From positions 124,001 through 188,000 of the forward strand of contig NZ_JAPEPZ010000003.1 in assembly GCF_026339875.1 (NCBI RefSeq): a stretch of 64,000 nt of DNA, given 5' to 3'. The position numbers and the translations under genes were made by a program. A model generated the notes under the pieces. The model had not been told where the DNA came from, made no database searches, and was given only the letters and a program-made list of their open reading frames with translations. The DNA comes from Streptomyces sp. NBC_01571 (lineage in GTDB: Bacteria; Actinomycetota; Actinomycetes; Streptomycetales; Streptomycetaceae). Shown here piece after piece: positions 33,863 to 42,673 of the stretch (the stretch's first letter is position 1; each line of letters begins with the position of its first letter).

Positions 33863-33990
33863 CTGCGCGAGTGGGGCACGTCCGCGCAGGACATCGCCGA
33901 CCGGGCCGGGCTGTCCGTGACCCTGGTCCGCCGCGTCCTGCGCGGCGTGGCCGACTCCACCCTGCGCTTTCTCGCACTGCCAGACTGCGC
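33863..33990 (+). pseudogene. Helix-turn-helix protein fragment
   Basis: The frame reads LREWGTSAQDIADRAGLSVT then LVRRVLRGVADSTLRFLAL, a helix-turn-helix with strong third-position GC. It has no start and ends abruptly at about 33990, where a different coding remnant on the opposite strand begins. Confidence 0.4.
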
Positions 33991-33997
33991 CTCACAG

Positions 33998-34204
33998 TCA
34001 CCAGGGTCGGGGCAGTTCGGTGCGTTCGTCGGAGAGCTGGTGGAGGAGGTCGGCGTCGCTGTCAGGCAGGGGCCGGCCGAGCCGCTGGACGACGTTGCGG
34101 TGGAGGAGTAGTGCAGGGCTGTCACCTGTAGTGTCGAGGGGTGCCCATGCGGTGGCGGTGGTGCGTTCCCTCCGGTCGGCGCACGGGTTGCCCCTGGACG
34201 GCAT
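33998..34204 (-). pseudogene. C-terminal coding remnant of unknown protein
   Basis: The minus frame shows consistent high third-position GC and reads NVVQRLGRPLPDSDADLLHQ then LSDERTELPRPW and stop. No family recognised and no RBS before the nominal ATG at 34204. It seems to be a gene tail abutting the HTH fragment. Confidence 0.35.
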
Positions 34205-34256
34205 CGTCGCGGCGCCCGCCGGTAGTCCGCACGGCGCGCCTTCGCCCTGGATGTCC

Positions 34257-35186
34257 CTAGCCGACCTCGAGGACCAGCTTGCCGCGAGTCTTACCGCTCT
34301 GACTCAGGCGGAACGCCTCAGCGGCCTCGGCCAGCGGCAGGGCACGGTCGATGTGGACCTTGAGCTTGCCCGCGTCGGCGAGTTCGGCGAGTTCGGCGAG
34401 GTCCGCGCTGTCGGGCCGCACCCAGACGTGGTGGCCGCCCCGCTGTGTCACGCCGGGGTCGACGATCGAGGCCAGTCGGCTGGGGTCCTTCAGCAGGTCC
34501 TGGGAGGCGGCGACCGCGTCACCGCCGACGTTGTCCACCGCGGCGTCGACGCCCTCCGGCGCGAGCTGCCGCACCCGGTCGATCAGGCGGTGGCCGTCCC
34601 CGTAGGTGACCGGTTCGGCGCCCAGGGAGCTCAGGTAGTCGTGATTGCGCTCGCTGGCGGTGCCGATCACGCGGGCTCCCATGGCCACGGCGATCTGCAC
34701 GGCGAACGACCCCACACCGCCGGCTGCCGCGTGCACCAGGACCGTGTCGCCCTTGCTGACGCCCACCCGGCGCAGTGACTGCAAGGCCATCAGCCCCGCC
34801 AGAGGCACGCCGGCCGCCTGCCGCCAGTCCAGCGAGGCGGGCTTGCGCGCGAGGGTGCGCACCGGCGCGGCGACGAGCTCCGCGTAGGTGCCGTGCTGCA
34901 CCTCGTCCTTGCGGACGTAGCCGAAGACCTCGTCGCCGACCGAGAACTCGGGGGTGTCCAGGCCGACGGCCTCCACGACGCCTGCGACGTCCCAGCCGGG
35001 CACGAGCGGGAAGTGGACGTACATGATCGGGTCGAGGTACCCGGCGACGATCTTCCAGTCGACAGGGTTGACGCCGGCGGCCTTCACCCGGACGAGTACC
35101 TGGTCCGGGCTGACCTTGGGGTCATCGGTCTCCGCGAATTCAAGCGTTTCCGGACCGCCGTAGCGGTTGGTGATGATGGCTCGCAT
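34257..35186 (-). CDS. NADP-dependent quinone-oxidoreductase-like (MDR) enzyme
   Basis: A 309-residue zinc-independent medium-chain dehydrogenase/reductase. N-terminal GroES-like part: AIITNRYGGPETLEFAETDD, VRVKAAGVNPVDWKIVAGYL, FPLVPGWDVAGVVEAVGLD. NADPH motif: VLVHAAAGGVGSFAVQIAVA. It would reduce quinones or enones with NADPH. ATG at 35186 gives the canonical MRAIITNRYG start; upstream extension is spurious. It is transcribed away from the small membrane protein gene at 35338. Confidence 0.85.
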   Translation of the reverse strand: MRAIITNRYGGPETLEFAETDDPKVSPDQVLVRVKAAGVNPVDWKIVAGYLDPIMYVHFPLVPGWDVAGVVEAVGLDTPEFSVGDEVFGYVRKDEVQHGTYAELVAAPVRTLARKPASLDWRQAAGVPLAGLMALQSLRRVGVSKGDTVLVHAAAGGVGSFAVQIAVAMGARVIGTASERNHDYLSSLGAEPVTYGDGHRLIDRVRQLAPEGVDAAVDNVGGDAVAASQDLLKDPSRLASIVDPGVTQRGGHHVWVRPDSADLAELAELADAGKLKVHIDRALPLAEAAEAFRLSQSGKTRGKLVLEVG

Positions 35187-35337
35187 GACCGAAGCCAACA
35201 GGCCGGGGGCCGCGGTTCTTCCACGGCTGGCCGCCCGGGCCGGTCCGTTCAACCCTGTTGGCGGCACCGCCGGCTGCGCTCCGGCCGGCCGACCGCGTCT
35301 TCTCCGACCGACCGCCCTGAGCTCAGTTGTCATCGCG

Positions 35338-35682
35338 GTGAGCGCGCCTGTCTCGCAGCAGTCCCTCTTCGGCGGGATCCGGTCGGCGGCTGTGAGCGTG
35401 GTCAGCGGCAGCGCGGTCGTCACTGCGCTGACGATGGCCAACGCCTCCTGGGAAGCCGTGGTTCTGACCGTGGGTGCCACGTTCTTGATCTCGCTCGTTC
35501 TCGGCCTGGCCAAGATCGTGGTACCCGATGAGTCCGAGCACAAGCGGGACCTGGTACTCGAATACTTCCGCTACCGCGAGCGCCGGGCTGAACTGCGCAA
35601 GCGCCGACGGCGACAGAGAGAAAGTGTGAATCCGCAGGAGCAGCGCGACCGGTCCACTGGAGGTGATCGCACACTTCCGTGA
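35338..35682 (+). CDS. Hypothetical membrane protein
   Basis: A 114-residue protein with one clear transmembrane helix (EAVVLTVGATFLISLVLGLA) and a less hydrophobic segment before it, followed by a strongly basic/helical tail (YRERRAELRKRRRRQRE). The frame is open from 35167, so the start is not fixed; GTG at 35338 gives the more protein-like N-terminus. No family recognised. An IS5-type element begins 30 bp after the stop. Confidence 0.5.
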   Translation: MSAPVSQQSLFGGIRSAAVSVVSGSAVVTALTMANASWEAVVLTVGATFLISLVLGLAKIVVPDESEHKRDLVLEYFRYRERRAELRKRRRRQRESVNPQEQRDRSTGGDRTLP

Positions 35683-35715
35683 TCGCTGCCGGAGGTCGGC
35701 CCGGCTGTCGAGTAA

Positions 35716-36563
35716 GAGGACATCTCATTTGGCGTGTTCGATAGTCTGCGGTCGTGGACATCGTGGAGCGCCTGGTGCCGGATGAGCTGTGGGAGTTGTT
35801 CGCGCGGGTGGTGCCGCCAGCCCCGACGCGGCCTCAAGGTGGTGGCCGACGGCGGTACGGGGATCGCGAGGTGCTGGCCGCGATTGTGTTCGTGGCCACG
35901 TCAGGGTGCACGTGGAAGCAGTTACCGCCATCCTTCGGCCCGTCGGGGCCGACCGCGCACCGCCGGTTCAGCGAATGGAGCAGGGCCCGGGTCTGAGCCA
36001 AACTGCACCGCCTGGTGCTGGACGAACTCGGCGCTCGCGGAGACCTGGACTGGTCGAGGTGTGCGATCGACTCGGTGAACATGCGGGCCCTGAAAGGGGG
36101 GACCTGACAGGTCCGAATCCTGTCGATCGGGGCAAGAAAGGCTCGAAGATCCACCTGGTCACCGAGCGGACTGGTCTGCCCCTCTCCGTGGGCATATCGG
36201 GCGCCAACCTCCACGACAGCCAGGCCCTGCAGTCCCTGGTCCGCGGGATCCCGCCGATCCGCTCCCGCCGCGGCCCACGCCGACGCAAGCCCGCCAAGCT
36301 GCACGCCGACAAGGGCTACGACTACGACCACCTGCGTCGGTGGCTGCGCAAGCGCGGTATCACGCACCGCATCGCACGCAAGGGCATCGAATCCCCACAC
36401 GGCTGGGCCGCCACCGCTGGACGATCGAGCACACCATGGCCTGGCTCGCCGGCTGCCGTCGGCTCCACCGCCGCTACGAACGCAAAGCCGAACACTTCCT
36501 GGCCTTCACCGCCATCGCCTGCACCCTCATTTGCTACCGCCGACTCACCAAATGAGACGACGT
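35716..36563 (+). mobile_element. IS5-family element (IS427-like) with decayed transposase
   Basis: Ends share GAC(A/G)TCTCATTTGG-like sequences (left about 35726, right about 36555 in reverse), consistent with inverted repeats. The transposase is spread over three frames: 35754-35996 (DIVERLVPDELWELFARVVP, CTWKQLPPSFGPSGPTAHRR), then RGDLTGPNPVDRGKKGSKIH and LVRGIPPIRSRRGPRRRKPA in the next, and WTIEHTMAWLAGCRRLHRRY in the third, ending 36555. A TGA at 35994-35996 and two later frameshifts make it non-functional, although target catalytic motifs remain visible. Confidence 0.8.
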
Positions 36564-36599
36564 CTTAAAGAATTCGGTGAGGAGGCTGTCGCCGGCAGA

Positions 36600-36723
36600 G
36601 CGTCGCTATCATCGGCACCTTCGACGGCCGCATCCTGGCCGGAGAAGTCAAAGCCAGTCCCGATGACTTCAATGCAGAGCAGATCGTCCACGAAGCTCTC
36701 ACATACCATCCGATCGCACTGTG
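36600..36723 (+). pseudogene. C-terminal fragment ending in the same motif as the immunity-like ORF
   Basis: A frame with good codon bias reads VAIIGTFDGRILAGEVKASP then DDFNAEQIVHEALTYHPIAL and stop. The last 16 residues closely match the end of the colicin-immunity-like protein at 32309 (AEQIVDEALKYRPIAL), while the preceding part differs. No start is visible; the IS5 element abuts upstream. Confidence 0.45.
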
Positions 36724-36833
36724 ACCTGCAAGCTCCGTCAGCCAGCGGCCACCCCCGCTGTTCGGCGCGGGCGCGGGTTGCTGGCGGAGCCACGCCGACC
36801 CTGCTGCCCGGGGCGGCACGCGCGACGGGTGCC

Positions 36834-37844
36834 TCAGCGCTGGAAGACCGCTGTCGCCACGGGCACCGCCAGCAGCAGGCTGAGCCCGATCAGGGGCAGC
36901 CGGTCCAACCACAGGACGGCGGCGAACTCACGCAGGGTCGCGGAGAGCCAGTACGCGGGAGAGGTCGGCGCCCCCACGACGTGGACAAGGACGCCGGCGC
37001 GACGGGCCAGCAGGGCCGTGCGGTAGACGTGGAAGCCGCTGGTGACCACCGTGGCACGGTGCCCGGAAGCGGTGCGGTCCATGAGAGCCGCGCTGAAGCG
37101 GAGGTTCTGCCCGGTGTTCACGGAGCGGTCCTCCCGCACGATCCGGTCGGCAGCCACCCCGCGTGCGCGCAGGTAGTCGGCCATGGCGTCCGCCTCGGAG
37201 CGCACCTCGTCGTCGCCCTGGCCGCCCGAGACGACGAACACCACACCGTCTGCGTCCGGTGCGCCGGCGTCGTCGACCGCGAGGGCCCGCTCCAGCCTGC
37301 GGCGCAGCAGCGGACCGGGCCGGTCGCCATTGAGCCCGGCGCCCAGGACGACGACATGGGTGGTCTCCGGCGGCGGGGTGCTGCGGCCCCGGACGAACAC
37401 GTAGACGGTGAAGGCGAGGAAGAGCAGGCTGAGGTATCCGGCGGCCGCGTTCACCGCCACCATGAGGGCACCCGCCACCTCGCCCCCGGCAGTCTGGACG
37501 ACCGCGTCGAAGCCGAGCACCGCCAGCAGGGCGCAGCCGGCGGCGCCGGTGGCCAGCAGGGACGCCTGCGGTCCGTAGCGCCGGACCAGGACGATGCTGT
37601 CGACCAGCAGGAGCAGGCCCAGCGCGAGGGTCATGAGCAGGGCGGCGACGGCGAGCACGGTCACGACGGTGGGGTGAGTCTCCGCACTGCGGGCGGCCTC
37701 GCCGAGCCCGGCCGACGTCACCGCGAGGCAGAACAGGACAGCGGTGGAGAACCGGTGCGGCGCCAGCACGGCATGGACGACGCCGCCCACGGCGAACACC
37801 GCCGCAGCAACGTACTCCGGGTACTCCGGCACGTCCCCCACCAC
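36834..37844 (-). CDS. YdcF/SanA-family (DUF218) membrane protein
   Basis: A 336-residue protein with several N-terminal transmembrane helices (for example LLMTLALGLLLLVDSIVLVR and YLSLLFLAFTVYVFVRG) followed by a DUF218 domain (about 155-300): THVVVLGAGLNGDRPGPLL, FVVSGGQGDDEVRSEADAM, REDRSVNTGQNLRFSAAL, VVTSGFHVYRTALLARRAG. DUF218 proteins (ElyC, SanA, YdcF) act in cell-envelope and peptidoglycan-precursor metabolism. GTG at 37844 has GGGAGAG upstream; the frame is open to 38027 but that part is Arg-rich and unlikely. Confidence 0.82.
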   Translation of the reverse strand: MVGDVPEYPEYVAAAVFAVGGVVHAVLAPHRFSTAVLFCLAVTSAGLGEAARSAETHPTVVTVLAVAALLMTLALGLLLLVDSIVLVRRYGPQASLLATGAAGCALLAVLGFDAVVQTAGGEVAGALMVAVNAAAGYLSLLFLAFTVYVFVRGRSTPPPETTHVVVLGAGLNGDRPGPLLRRRLERALAVDDAGAPDADGVVFVVSGGQGDDEVRSEADAMADYLRARGVAADRIVREDRSVNTGQNLRFSAALMDRTASGHRATVVTSGFHVYRTALLARRAGVLVHVVGAPTSPAYWLSATLREFAAVLWLDRLPLIGLSLLLAVPVATAVFQR

Positions 37845-38181
37845 TCCGCTCTCCCGCCCGCCGGGCCCGACCCCGTCCGCCCGTCGCCGCCTGCGCATTT
37901 CCGGACCCGCGCACCGCTGCGGGGCCCGGTGCGGACGCCGCCGAACATCCTCGCAGACCCGTCGGCGGGAGCCCACGGAATCCGGGAAGGGTTGAGCCCT
38001 CCGGGCCCAACCCGACCGGACCGACACGGGAGTGAGGGACTGTCAGAGCGTGTGTGAGGGGTTGTGGGCACCCTCCGGGCACCCACACAACCTCTGACGG
38101 CCCCTCACGGGCCGTCAGCACCGCGCCAGCTGCCACGCACTCCAATCCCCCGAGCCGCATCTGACACCCCGGCGAACTGGT
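37845..38181. other. Gene-free stretch upstream of the DUF218 gene
   Basis: Contains imperfect inverted repeats around 38045-38115 (GAGGGGTTGTGGG against CCCACACAACCTC) that may mark an element boundary. No gene is supported. Confidence 0.35.
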
Positions 38182-38375
38182 GCCGCTGTGGCGGCGCCTG
38201 ACCCGGCACGGCCGGATGCTGTCCCTCGAGGCGAACCTCGGCGACGCCGCACTCCGCGAACTGCTGGCCGACGAAGACGGCGAGGCCGGTCAGACCGAGG
38301 TCCTGCCCGGCGTCACCGTGCACGGCATGGACATCGGGAAGTGGCTGGCCCGGCAACGGCGGGCACGTCATCTGA
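38182..38375 (+). pseudogene. Fragment resembling a helicase-associated domain
   Basis: The frame reads LVPLWRRLTRHGRMLSLEAN, LGDAALRELLADEDGEAGQT and VTVHGMDIGKWLARQRRAR. The GxDIGKWLxRQRR element recalls helicase-associated repeats of large actinomycete plasmid/terminal helicases. No start or continuation; identification is tentative. Confidence 0.35.
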
Positions 38376-38479
38376 CACCCCTCCGGGATGCGTACCAGGC
38401 GGAAGTCCTCGTCGGCGGGCCATGGGTCACTGGCCTTTCCGGACAGTTCAACGCGCCTTCCGGTGCGTTGGCTCCGCGT

Positions 38480-38825
38480 CGGCGCAGCGTGCTGGGCGGT
38501 TCTTGCCCTGGGGACCAGGGTGCCGTCCACGATGAGCACGGTGTCCTTGGCGAACCGTTTGCGGGGCTGGAGCGCGAGCATCGGCCCAAGATGGTCGATC
38601 ACGCGGTCCGCCGCGGATTTAGACACCCCGAACAGCGGGGCGAGCTGGCGCATCGTCAAGTTCGTGCGCCAGTACGCCGCGACCAGCAGTGCCCGGTCCT
38701 CCAAGGACAGGCTCCACGGCCGACCCTTGCGGAAGGCATCCGCACCCTCACGCCGCAGCACCGTCACCAGCTTCCCGAAGGCACGGGGGCTCAGCCCGGT
38801 GAACGGGGCTATCCGGACACCTCAG
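38480..38825 (-). mobile_element. N-terminal remnant of a DDE-type (IS5/DDE_Tnp_4) transposase
   Basis: The minus frame reads LSPRAFGKLVTVLRREGADA, RALLVAAYWRTNLTMRQLAP, LFGVSKSAADRVIDHLGPML, and DTVLIVDGTLVP with the first catalytic Asp. After LVP the expected sequence is replaced by unrelated residues (38480 downwards), so the element is cut. Confidence 0.65.
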
Positions 38826-38907
38826 GCGGTTAGCGCGTCAAGTCTGTTGCTATGGGCGGTCGAACAGATGGGGCAGGTGCTCGGGGCCAGAGTGGGATGA
38901 TCTGAGT

Positions 38908-39291
38908 GTGGAAACTCCTGATCCTTCGTTCCAACGTCGTCTGCTGAACGAGGCGCTGACGATAGTGGCGGCACCTGCGCGGGTCCAGACAGCATGGCTG
39001 GAGAAGCATGGTGTCGTGACGGCCGAGATCGCCCTCGACTTCGATCACGCATTCCGCATGGCCGACGGTCTGGTGGAGGAAGGATTCCTCAGCCGTGATG
39101 TCCTGCCCGAGCTCCGGCTGATCGACTCGATCTTCGATGAGATGAGCTGCGACGAGTCCACGGATCGATGGACAGCTGCGGCTCTGTTCAGCGATGTGGG
39201 GTGGATCCGTGCCCGCGTGCTGGCTCAGCAGGTTCTCGCCCGTGAAGGCGTGAACGCCTCGCCGCTGCCAGACATCTCTGTCGTCCGATAG
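38908..39291 (+). CDS. Conserved hypothetical protein, 127 aa
   Basis: A soluble helical protein: FQRRLLNEALTIVAAPARVQ, WLEKHGVVTAEIALDFDHAF, ADGLVEEGFLSRDVLPELRL, DRWTAAALFSDVGWIRARVL. It resembles small acidic actinomycete proteins found as orphans beside toxin or mobile loci; an immunity role is possible but not shown. GTG start at 38908; codon bias is good throughout. Confidence 0.6.
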   Translation: METPDPSFQRRLLNEALTIVAAPARVQTAWLEKHGVVTAEIALDFDHAFRMADGLVEEGFLSRDVLPELRLIDSIFDEMSCDESTDRWTAAALFSDVGWIRARVLAQQVLAREGVNASPLPDISVVR

Positions 39292-39305
39292 CGGGCCCCG
39301 ACAGA

Positions 39306-39705
39306 TCAGGCCGCTGCCCCCTGTGGGACGACGTTGCCCTCAGGGAAGGCCACAGCCTCGTCGAAGTGCTGTCCGTGCTGGGGGCAGTGGTAGAGCTGTC
39401 CGATCATGCGATTGAAGAGGTTTCCCTGGGCGGCCGCATGCCAGTCTCCGTGGTTGTCCCGGCGACGGCGGTAGTGGGCCTTGGCACCGGGTGAGGCGGT
39501 GATGGAGGAGAAGGCCCAGACGTAGCCGGCGTGGTTGAGGCGGTCGTTGTTCACCCAGCGTCGGGTGATGCTCGACTTCTTGCCAGAGGCTCTGGTGATG
39601 GGCGAGGCGCCGGCGTATGCCTTGAGGCCGCGGGCGGCGGCGAACCGGGTGCGGTCGTCTCCGATCTCGGCCAGGACCCGGGCGCCGAGAGGGCTGTCGC
39701 TACCA
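39306..39705 (-). mobile_element. IS110-family transposase C-terminal remnant
   Basis: The minus strand reads ARVLAEIGDDRTRFAAARGL, KAYAGASPITRASGKKSS, then NNDRLNHAGYVWAFSSITAS and HYRRRRDNHGDWHAAAQGNL. This is the Transposase_20 part of IS110 elements including the conserved AxAGxxPxxxxSG motif. The N-terminal RuvC-like DEDD domain is absent. Confidence 0.75.
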
Positions 39706-39822
39706 CTGGATTAGGACGGCTCGGACGCCGTGATCACACCAGCCAGCGCTGATCGTCTCACCGAGCCCGTGCGCCTGGACCGGGACTTGATCATGGGGGT
39801 ATCTGCGAGAAGAGTGGGCGGT

Positions 39823-40680
39823 ATGACGGACTCAGCAGACCTGACGCTGGCGCACCAACTGGCTGATCAGGCGGACGAGATCGCCCGGCGCCACTTCCGC
39901 GCACCCGACCTGGGTGCCGAGGACAAGGGCGACGGAAGTCCGGTCACCAACGCGGACCGCGAGATCGAATGCGTCCTGCGCGCGTCGATCCGTACGGAAC
40001 ATCCCGGCGACGCGTTCGTGGGCGAAGAGTTCGGCGCCCATGGGCGCAGCAGCCGCCGATGGATCATCGACGCCATTGACGGCACGGCGAGCTTCATTGC
40101 GGGCGATCCGGAATGGAGCACTCTCATCGCCCGGGAAGAACACGGCACCGTGACCATGGGCATGGTCTCCGCGCCCGCGCTCGGGCGCCGCTGGTGGGCA
40201 ACGCCAGGCACCGGCGCCTGGATGGGCCCCTGCCCCTCCGATCCGTCAGCACCGCCGCATCGGCTGACGCTCACGGCAGGAGGAAACGCCAAGGATGCCG
40301 CCATCGGAATCTGGCCTCCACCACCGCGGCTAAGCAAAGCCGAACGCGTCGCCGCGGCCCGGCTGGCAGCAGGAACCGCAACCGTGCTCCCCGCACTCAA
40401 CTGGGCATCTGCGGACCCCACCACGCCGCCACCCAGCAAGCCATCCACCGGATCCGGCACCTGCCATGGAGCCCTCCTGGTCGCGACAGGAAAACTCGAC
40501 GCCTTCCTGCTGCTGGGCGCCGGCCCCTGGGACATTGCCGCAGTGATCCCCATCGTCGAGGAGGCCGGCGGCACCTTCAGCGACCTCTCCGGCCAGCGAC
40601 GAACCGACACAGGCGCAGCTCTGTTCGCCCGACCCGGCCTCCACCAGCAGCTCCTGGGCCTGCCCAAACCCCCCAACTGA
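39823..40680 (+). CDS. Inositol-monophosphatase-family phosphatase
   Basis: A 285-residue Mg-dependent sugar phosphatase. Metal-binding motifs are present: GEEFG (Glu), RWIIDAIDGTASFIAGDPEW (Asp-x-x-Asp-Gly-Thr) and LLLGAGPWDIAAVIPIVEEA (Trp-Asp). Family members hydrolyse inositol-1-phosphate, histidinol-phosphate or fructose-1,6-bisphosphate; histidinol-phosphatase-like proteins share this length. A Pro/Thr/Ser-rich insert near residues 200-215 is unusual and may mark compensating frameshifts. ATG 39823 is preferred; 39793 is an in-frame alternative. Confidence 0.8.
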   Translation: MTDSADLTLAHQLADQADEIARRHFRAPDLGAEDKGDGSPVTNADREIECVLRASIRTEHPGDAFVGEEFGAHGRSSRRWIIDAIDGTASFIAGDPEWSTLIAREEHGTVTMGMVSAPALGRRWWATPGTGAWMGPCPSDPSAPPHRLTLTAGGNAKDAAIGIWPPPPRLSKAERVAAARLAAGTATVLPALNWASADPTTPPPSKPSTGSGTCHGALLVATGKLDAFLLLGAGPWDIAAVIPIVEEAGGTFSDLSGQRRTDTGAALFARPGLHQQLLGLPKPPN

Positions 40681-40730
40681 CGCACAAACCAGGACCGTTT
40701 CACCCCGCCTCATGGGTTACGGGACAAGCT

Positions 40731-40868
40731 TTAGCGGCGATACCTCCCACGCATCCAGCCCGCTCCGAAAGCAACCGCGACAATCACAGACAGAAGGATC
40801 GCTCCAAAGATCACGGTTGCTCCGGCTGAAATCACGATGATGGTCCACCACGGCGGATCACCTTCCAC
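40731..40868 (-). CDS. 45-residue single-pass membrane microprotein
   Basis: GTG at 40868 with AGGGG six to seven bases upstream opens VEGDPPWWTIIVISAGATVI, FGAILLSVIVAVAFGAGWMR and GRYRR then TAA. The layout is a short acidic/aromatic N-terminus, a 28-residue hydrophobic helix and a basic C-terminus, the expected topology for a small inner-membrane protein. It lies convergent to the phosphatase gene and 70 bp from the IS3 left end. No family is recognised. Confidence 0.5.
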   Translation of the reverse strand: MEGDPPWWTIIVISAGATVIFGAILLSVIVAVAFGAGWMRGRYRR

Positions 40869-41009
40869 AGTGCACCCCTAAGGAATCACGAGTACCAGAC
40901 ACGACGCCGGGCTCTAGCGAATGGTTCCGTGGGCCTTACATTGAAGCTTCCCCTTGATCGTGGACACCTGGAGACTGGGATCTTGAAGTTCCAGAGGAAG
41001 TAGCACCAG

Positions 41010-41309
41010 GTGGGAAGCAAGTACACGAAGCGGTACACCGAGGAGTTCAAGCGGGACGCGATCGCGCTCGTCGATTCCTCAGGCAGAACGGTCACCGCCG
41101 TTGCCCGGGAACTCGGCATCAGCTCCGAGTCCCTGCGCGGCTGGTACCGCCGGGCGAAGGCGGACCGGGGAGAGGGCGAGTCCGGTGAGCTGACCAGCGC
41201 CGAGCGCGAGGAGCTCAAGCGGCTGCGCAAGGAGGTCCGCGAACAGCAGCAGACGATCGAGATCCTGAAAAAAGCGACGGCCTTCTTCGTGAAGGAGAAC
41301 GACCGGTGA
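41010..41309 (+). CDS. IS3-family OrfA (transposase DNA-binding subunit)
   Basis: A 99-residue protein: TEEFKRDAIALVDSSGRTVT, VARELGISSESLRGWYRRAK (helix-turn-helix) and a leucine-zipper-like coiled coil (EELKRLRKEVREQQQTIEIL). It binds the terminal repeats. Near its end the AAAAAAG run (41268-41274) allows a -1 shift that would fuse it to OrfB to make the active OrfAB transposase. ATGA overlap with orfB. Confidence 0.92.
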   Translation: MGSKYTKRYTEEFKRDAIALVDSSGRTVTAVARELGISSESLRGWYRRAKADRGEGESGELTSAEREELKRLRKEVREQQQTIEILKKATAFFVKENDR

Positions 41310-42193
41310 ATGAGTTGTACCGGTTGATCCGTGCGGAGAAGGCGAACTACCCGATCGTCCTGCTGTGCCGGGTGCTGAAGGTCGCCCGCTCCTCGTACTA
41401 CGCCTGGCACGAGGGCGAGGCCGCCCGCTGCAAGCGCCAGGCGGCTGACGACGCGCTCGCGCACGAGATCACCGTGGTGCACATCGCTTCCCGGCACACC
41501 TACGGTGTCCCGCGCATCCACGCCGAACTGCGCCGCCTGGGCCGGCGGGTGAACCGCAAGCGCATCGCCCGCGTGATGCGTGAGCGCGACATCCGGGGCG
41601 TCACCCGGCGCAGACGGCGTTCGCTGACCCGGCCAGACAAGAAGGCGATGCCGGCCCCGGACCTGATCGGCCGCGATTTCCATGCCAAGCGCCCCGGGAC
41701 CAAGCTGGTGGGCGACATCACCTACCTGTCCACCGCCGAGGGCTGGCTCTACCTCGCCTGCTGGCTGGACCTGGCCACCCGCGAGGTCGTCGGCTATGCC
41801 ATGGCCGACCATCACCGCGCCGAACTCGTCATCGACGCTCTCGACATGGCCCACGGCCGGGGCGGGCTGGAGCCCGACTGTGTGATCCACAGCGATCGCG
41901 GCAGCGAGTACACATCGGCCCAATTCCGCGCCCGAATCCGGGAGTTGGGGCTTCGGCAGAGCTGCGGGCGCACAGGATCATGTTTCGACAACGCTGCCGC
42001 GGAGAGCTTCTGGGCCCTGCTCAAGGAGGAGATCGGCACCCGTACCTGGCCCGACCGGGCCACCGCTCGCGCCGAGGTCTTCTCCTTCATCGAGACCTTC
42101 TATAACCGCCGCCGCCTGCGCAAGCACCGGACTTTCGGCTACCTCACCCCGGCCGAGACCAGGCAGCGGCATCAGCACACCCTCGCAGCATAA
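41306..42193 (+). CDS. IS3-family OrfB (integrase-core transposase)
   Basis: A 295-residue protein with the rve integrase core: GTKLVGDITYLSTAEGWLYL (first Asp), CVIHSDRGSEYTSAQFRARI (second Asp) and SCFDNAAAESFWALLKEEIG (Glu), and the terminal FYNRRRLRKHRTFGYLTPAE. All catalytic residues are intact. Starts within the last codons of orfA. Confidence 0.93.
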   Translation: MNELYRLIRAEKANYPIVLLCRVLKVARSSYYAWHEGEAARCKRQAADDALAHEITVVHIASRHTYGVPRIHAELRRLGRRVNRKRIARVMRERDIRGVTRRRRRSLTRPDKKAMPAPDLIGRDFHAKRPGTKLVGDITYLSTAEGWLYLACWLDLATREVVGYAMADHHRAELVIDALDMAHGRGGLEPDCVIHSDRGSEYTSAQFRARIRELGLRQSCGRTGSCFDNAAAESFWALLKEEIGTRTWPDRATARAEVFSFIETFYNRRRLRKHRTFGYLTPAETRQRHQHTLAA

Positions 42194-42478
42194 CGATCAC
42201 GTGTCCGAGATCACGGGGAAACTTCACATGGGCTAGCGAACACGGCCACGTTGGTCGTGTCCCTTCTTGTGGTGTAGCCGATCAACGGGACGTTGTGTTG
42301 GTGGTGTTGGGTAGCGCGGGGGCTCATTCGGGAGCTCGGTGGGCTTGCGTACAGCGGTGACCAGGCCGTTGAGGGGCTCTGGAGCGGTGCTTCGCCGGAG
42401 GTTTGGGTCTTGCCAGGCTGGCCCCAGCCCGCGAAGGTGATCACCTCAAGAAAGGCCAATCATGCAGGTGGTATTGCA

Positions 42479-42673
42479 ATGAGCTTCGATCTCTATGTCT
42501 GGCACGAGCCGATGCCGATCACGGTCGACCGGGCACTTCTTGTCTGCCAGAGCTTGGCAGACGGCGATGACACCGTTGTTCAGCCTGACCCGCGGAATCT
42601 CGCCCTCCTGGATGATCTGCTGGTCGGGTTCCCCGACCCCGACGACCCGGATGACGATGAGATCGCAGGGTAG
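42479..42673 (+). pseudogene. Small hypothetical protein truncated by an IS256 fragment
   Basis: ATG 42479 begins MSFDLYVWHEPMPITVDRAL and continues DPRNLALLDDLLVGFPDPDD. Similar actinomycete proteins starting MxFDLYVWHEP are about twice as long, and some sit beside toxin genes. The frame ends at 42673 exactly where the IS256 remnant begins on the other strand, so the C-terminal half is lost. Confidence 0.5.

Larger units (their letters stand above)
40942..42226 (+). mobile_element. Complete IS3-family insertion sequence with target duplication
   Basis: Imperfect terminal repeats: left TGAAGCTTCCCCTTGATCGT, right (reverse complement) TGAAGTTTCCCCGTGATCTC. Both flanks carry CAT (40939-40941 and 42227-42229), a 3-bp target-site duplication, so the insertion is recent. 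Length 1,285 bp. It encodes orfA and orfB with an A6G slippery sequence (41268-41274) for programmed frameshifting. Confidence 0.93.
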
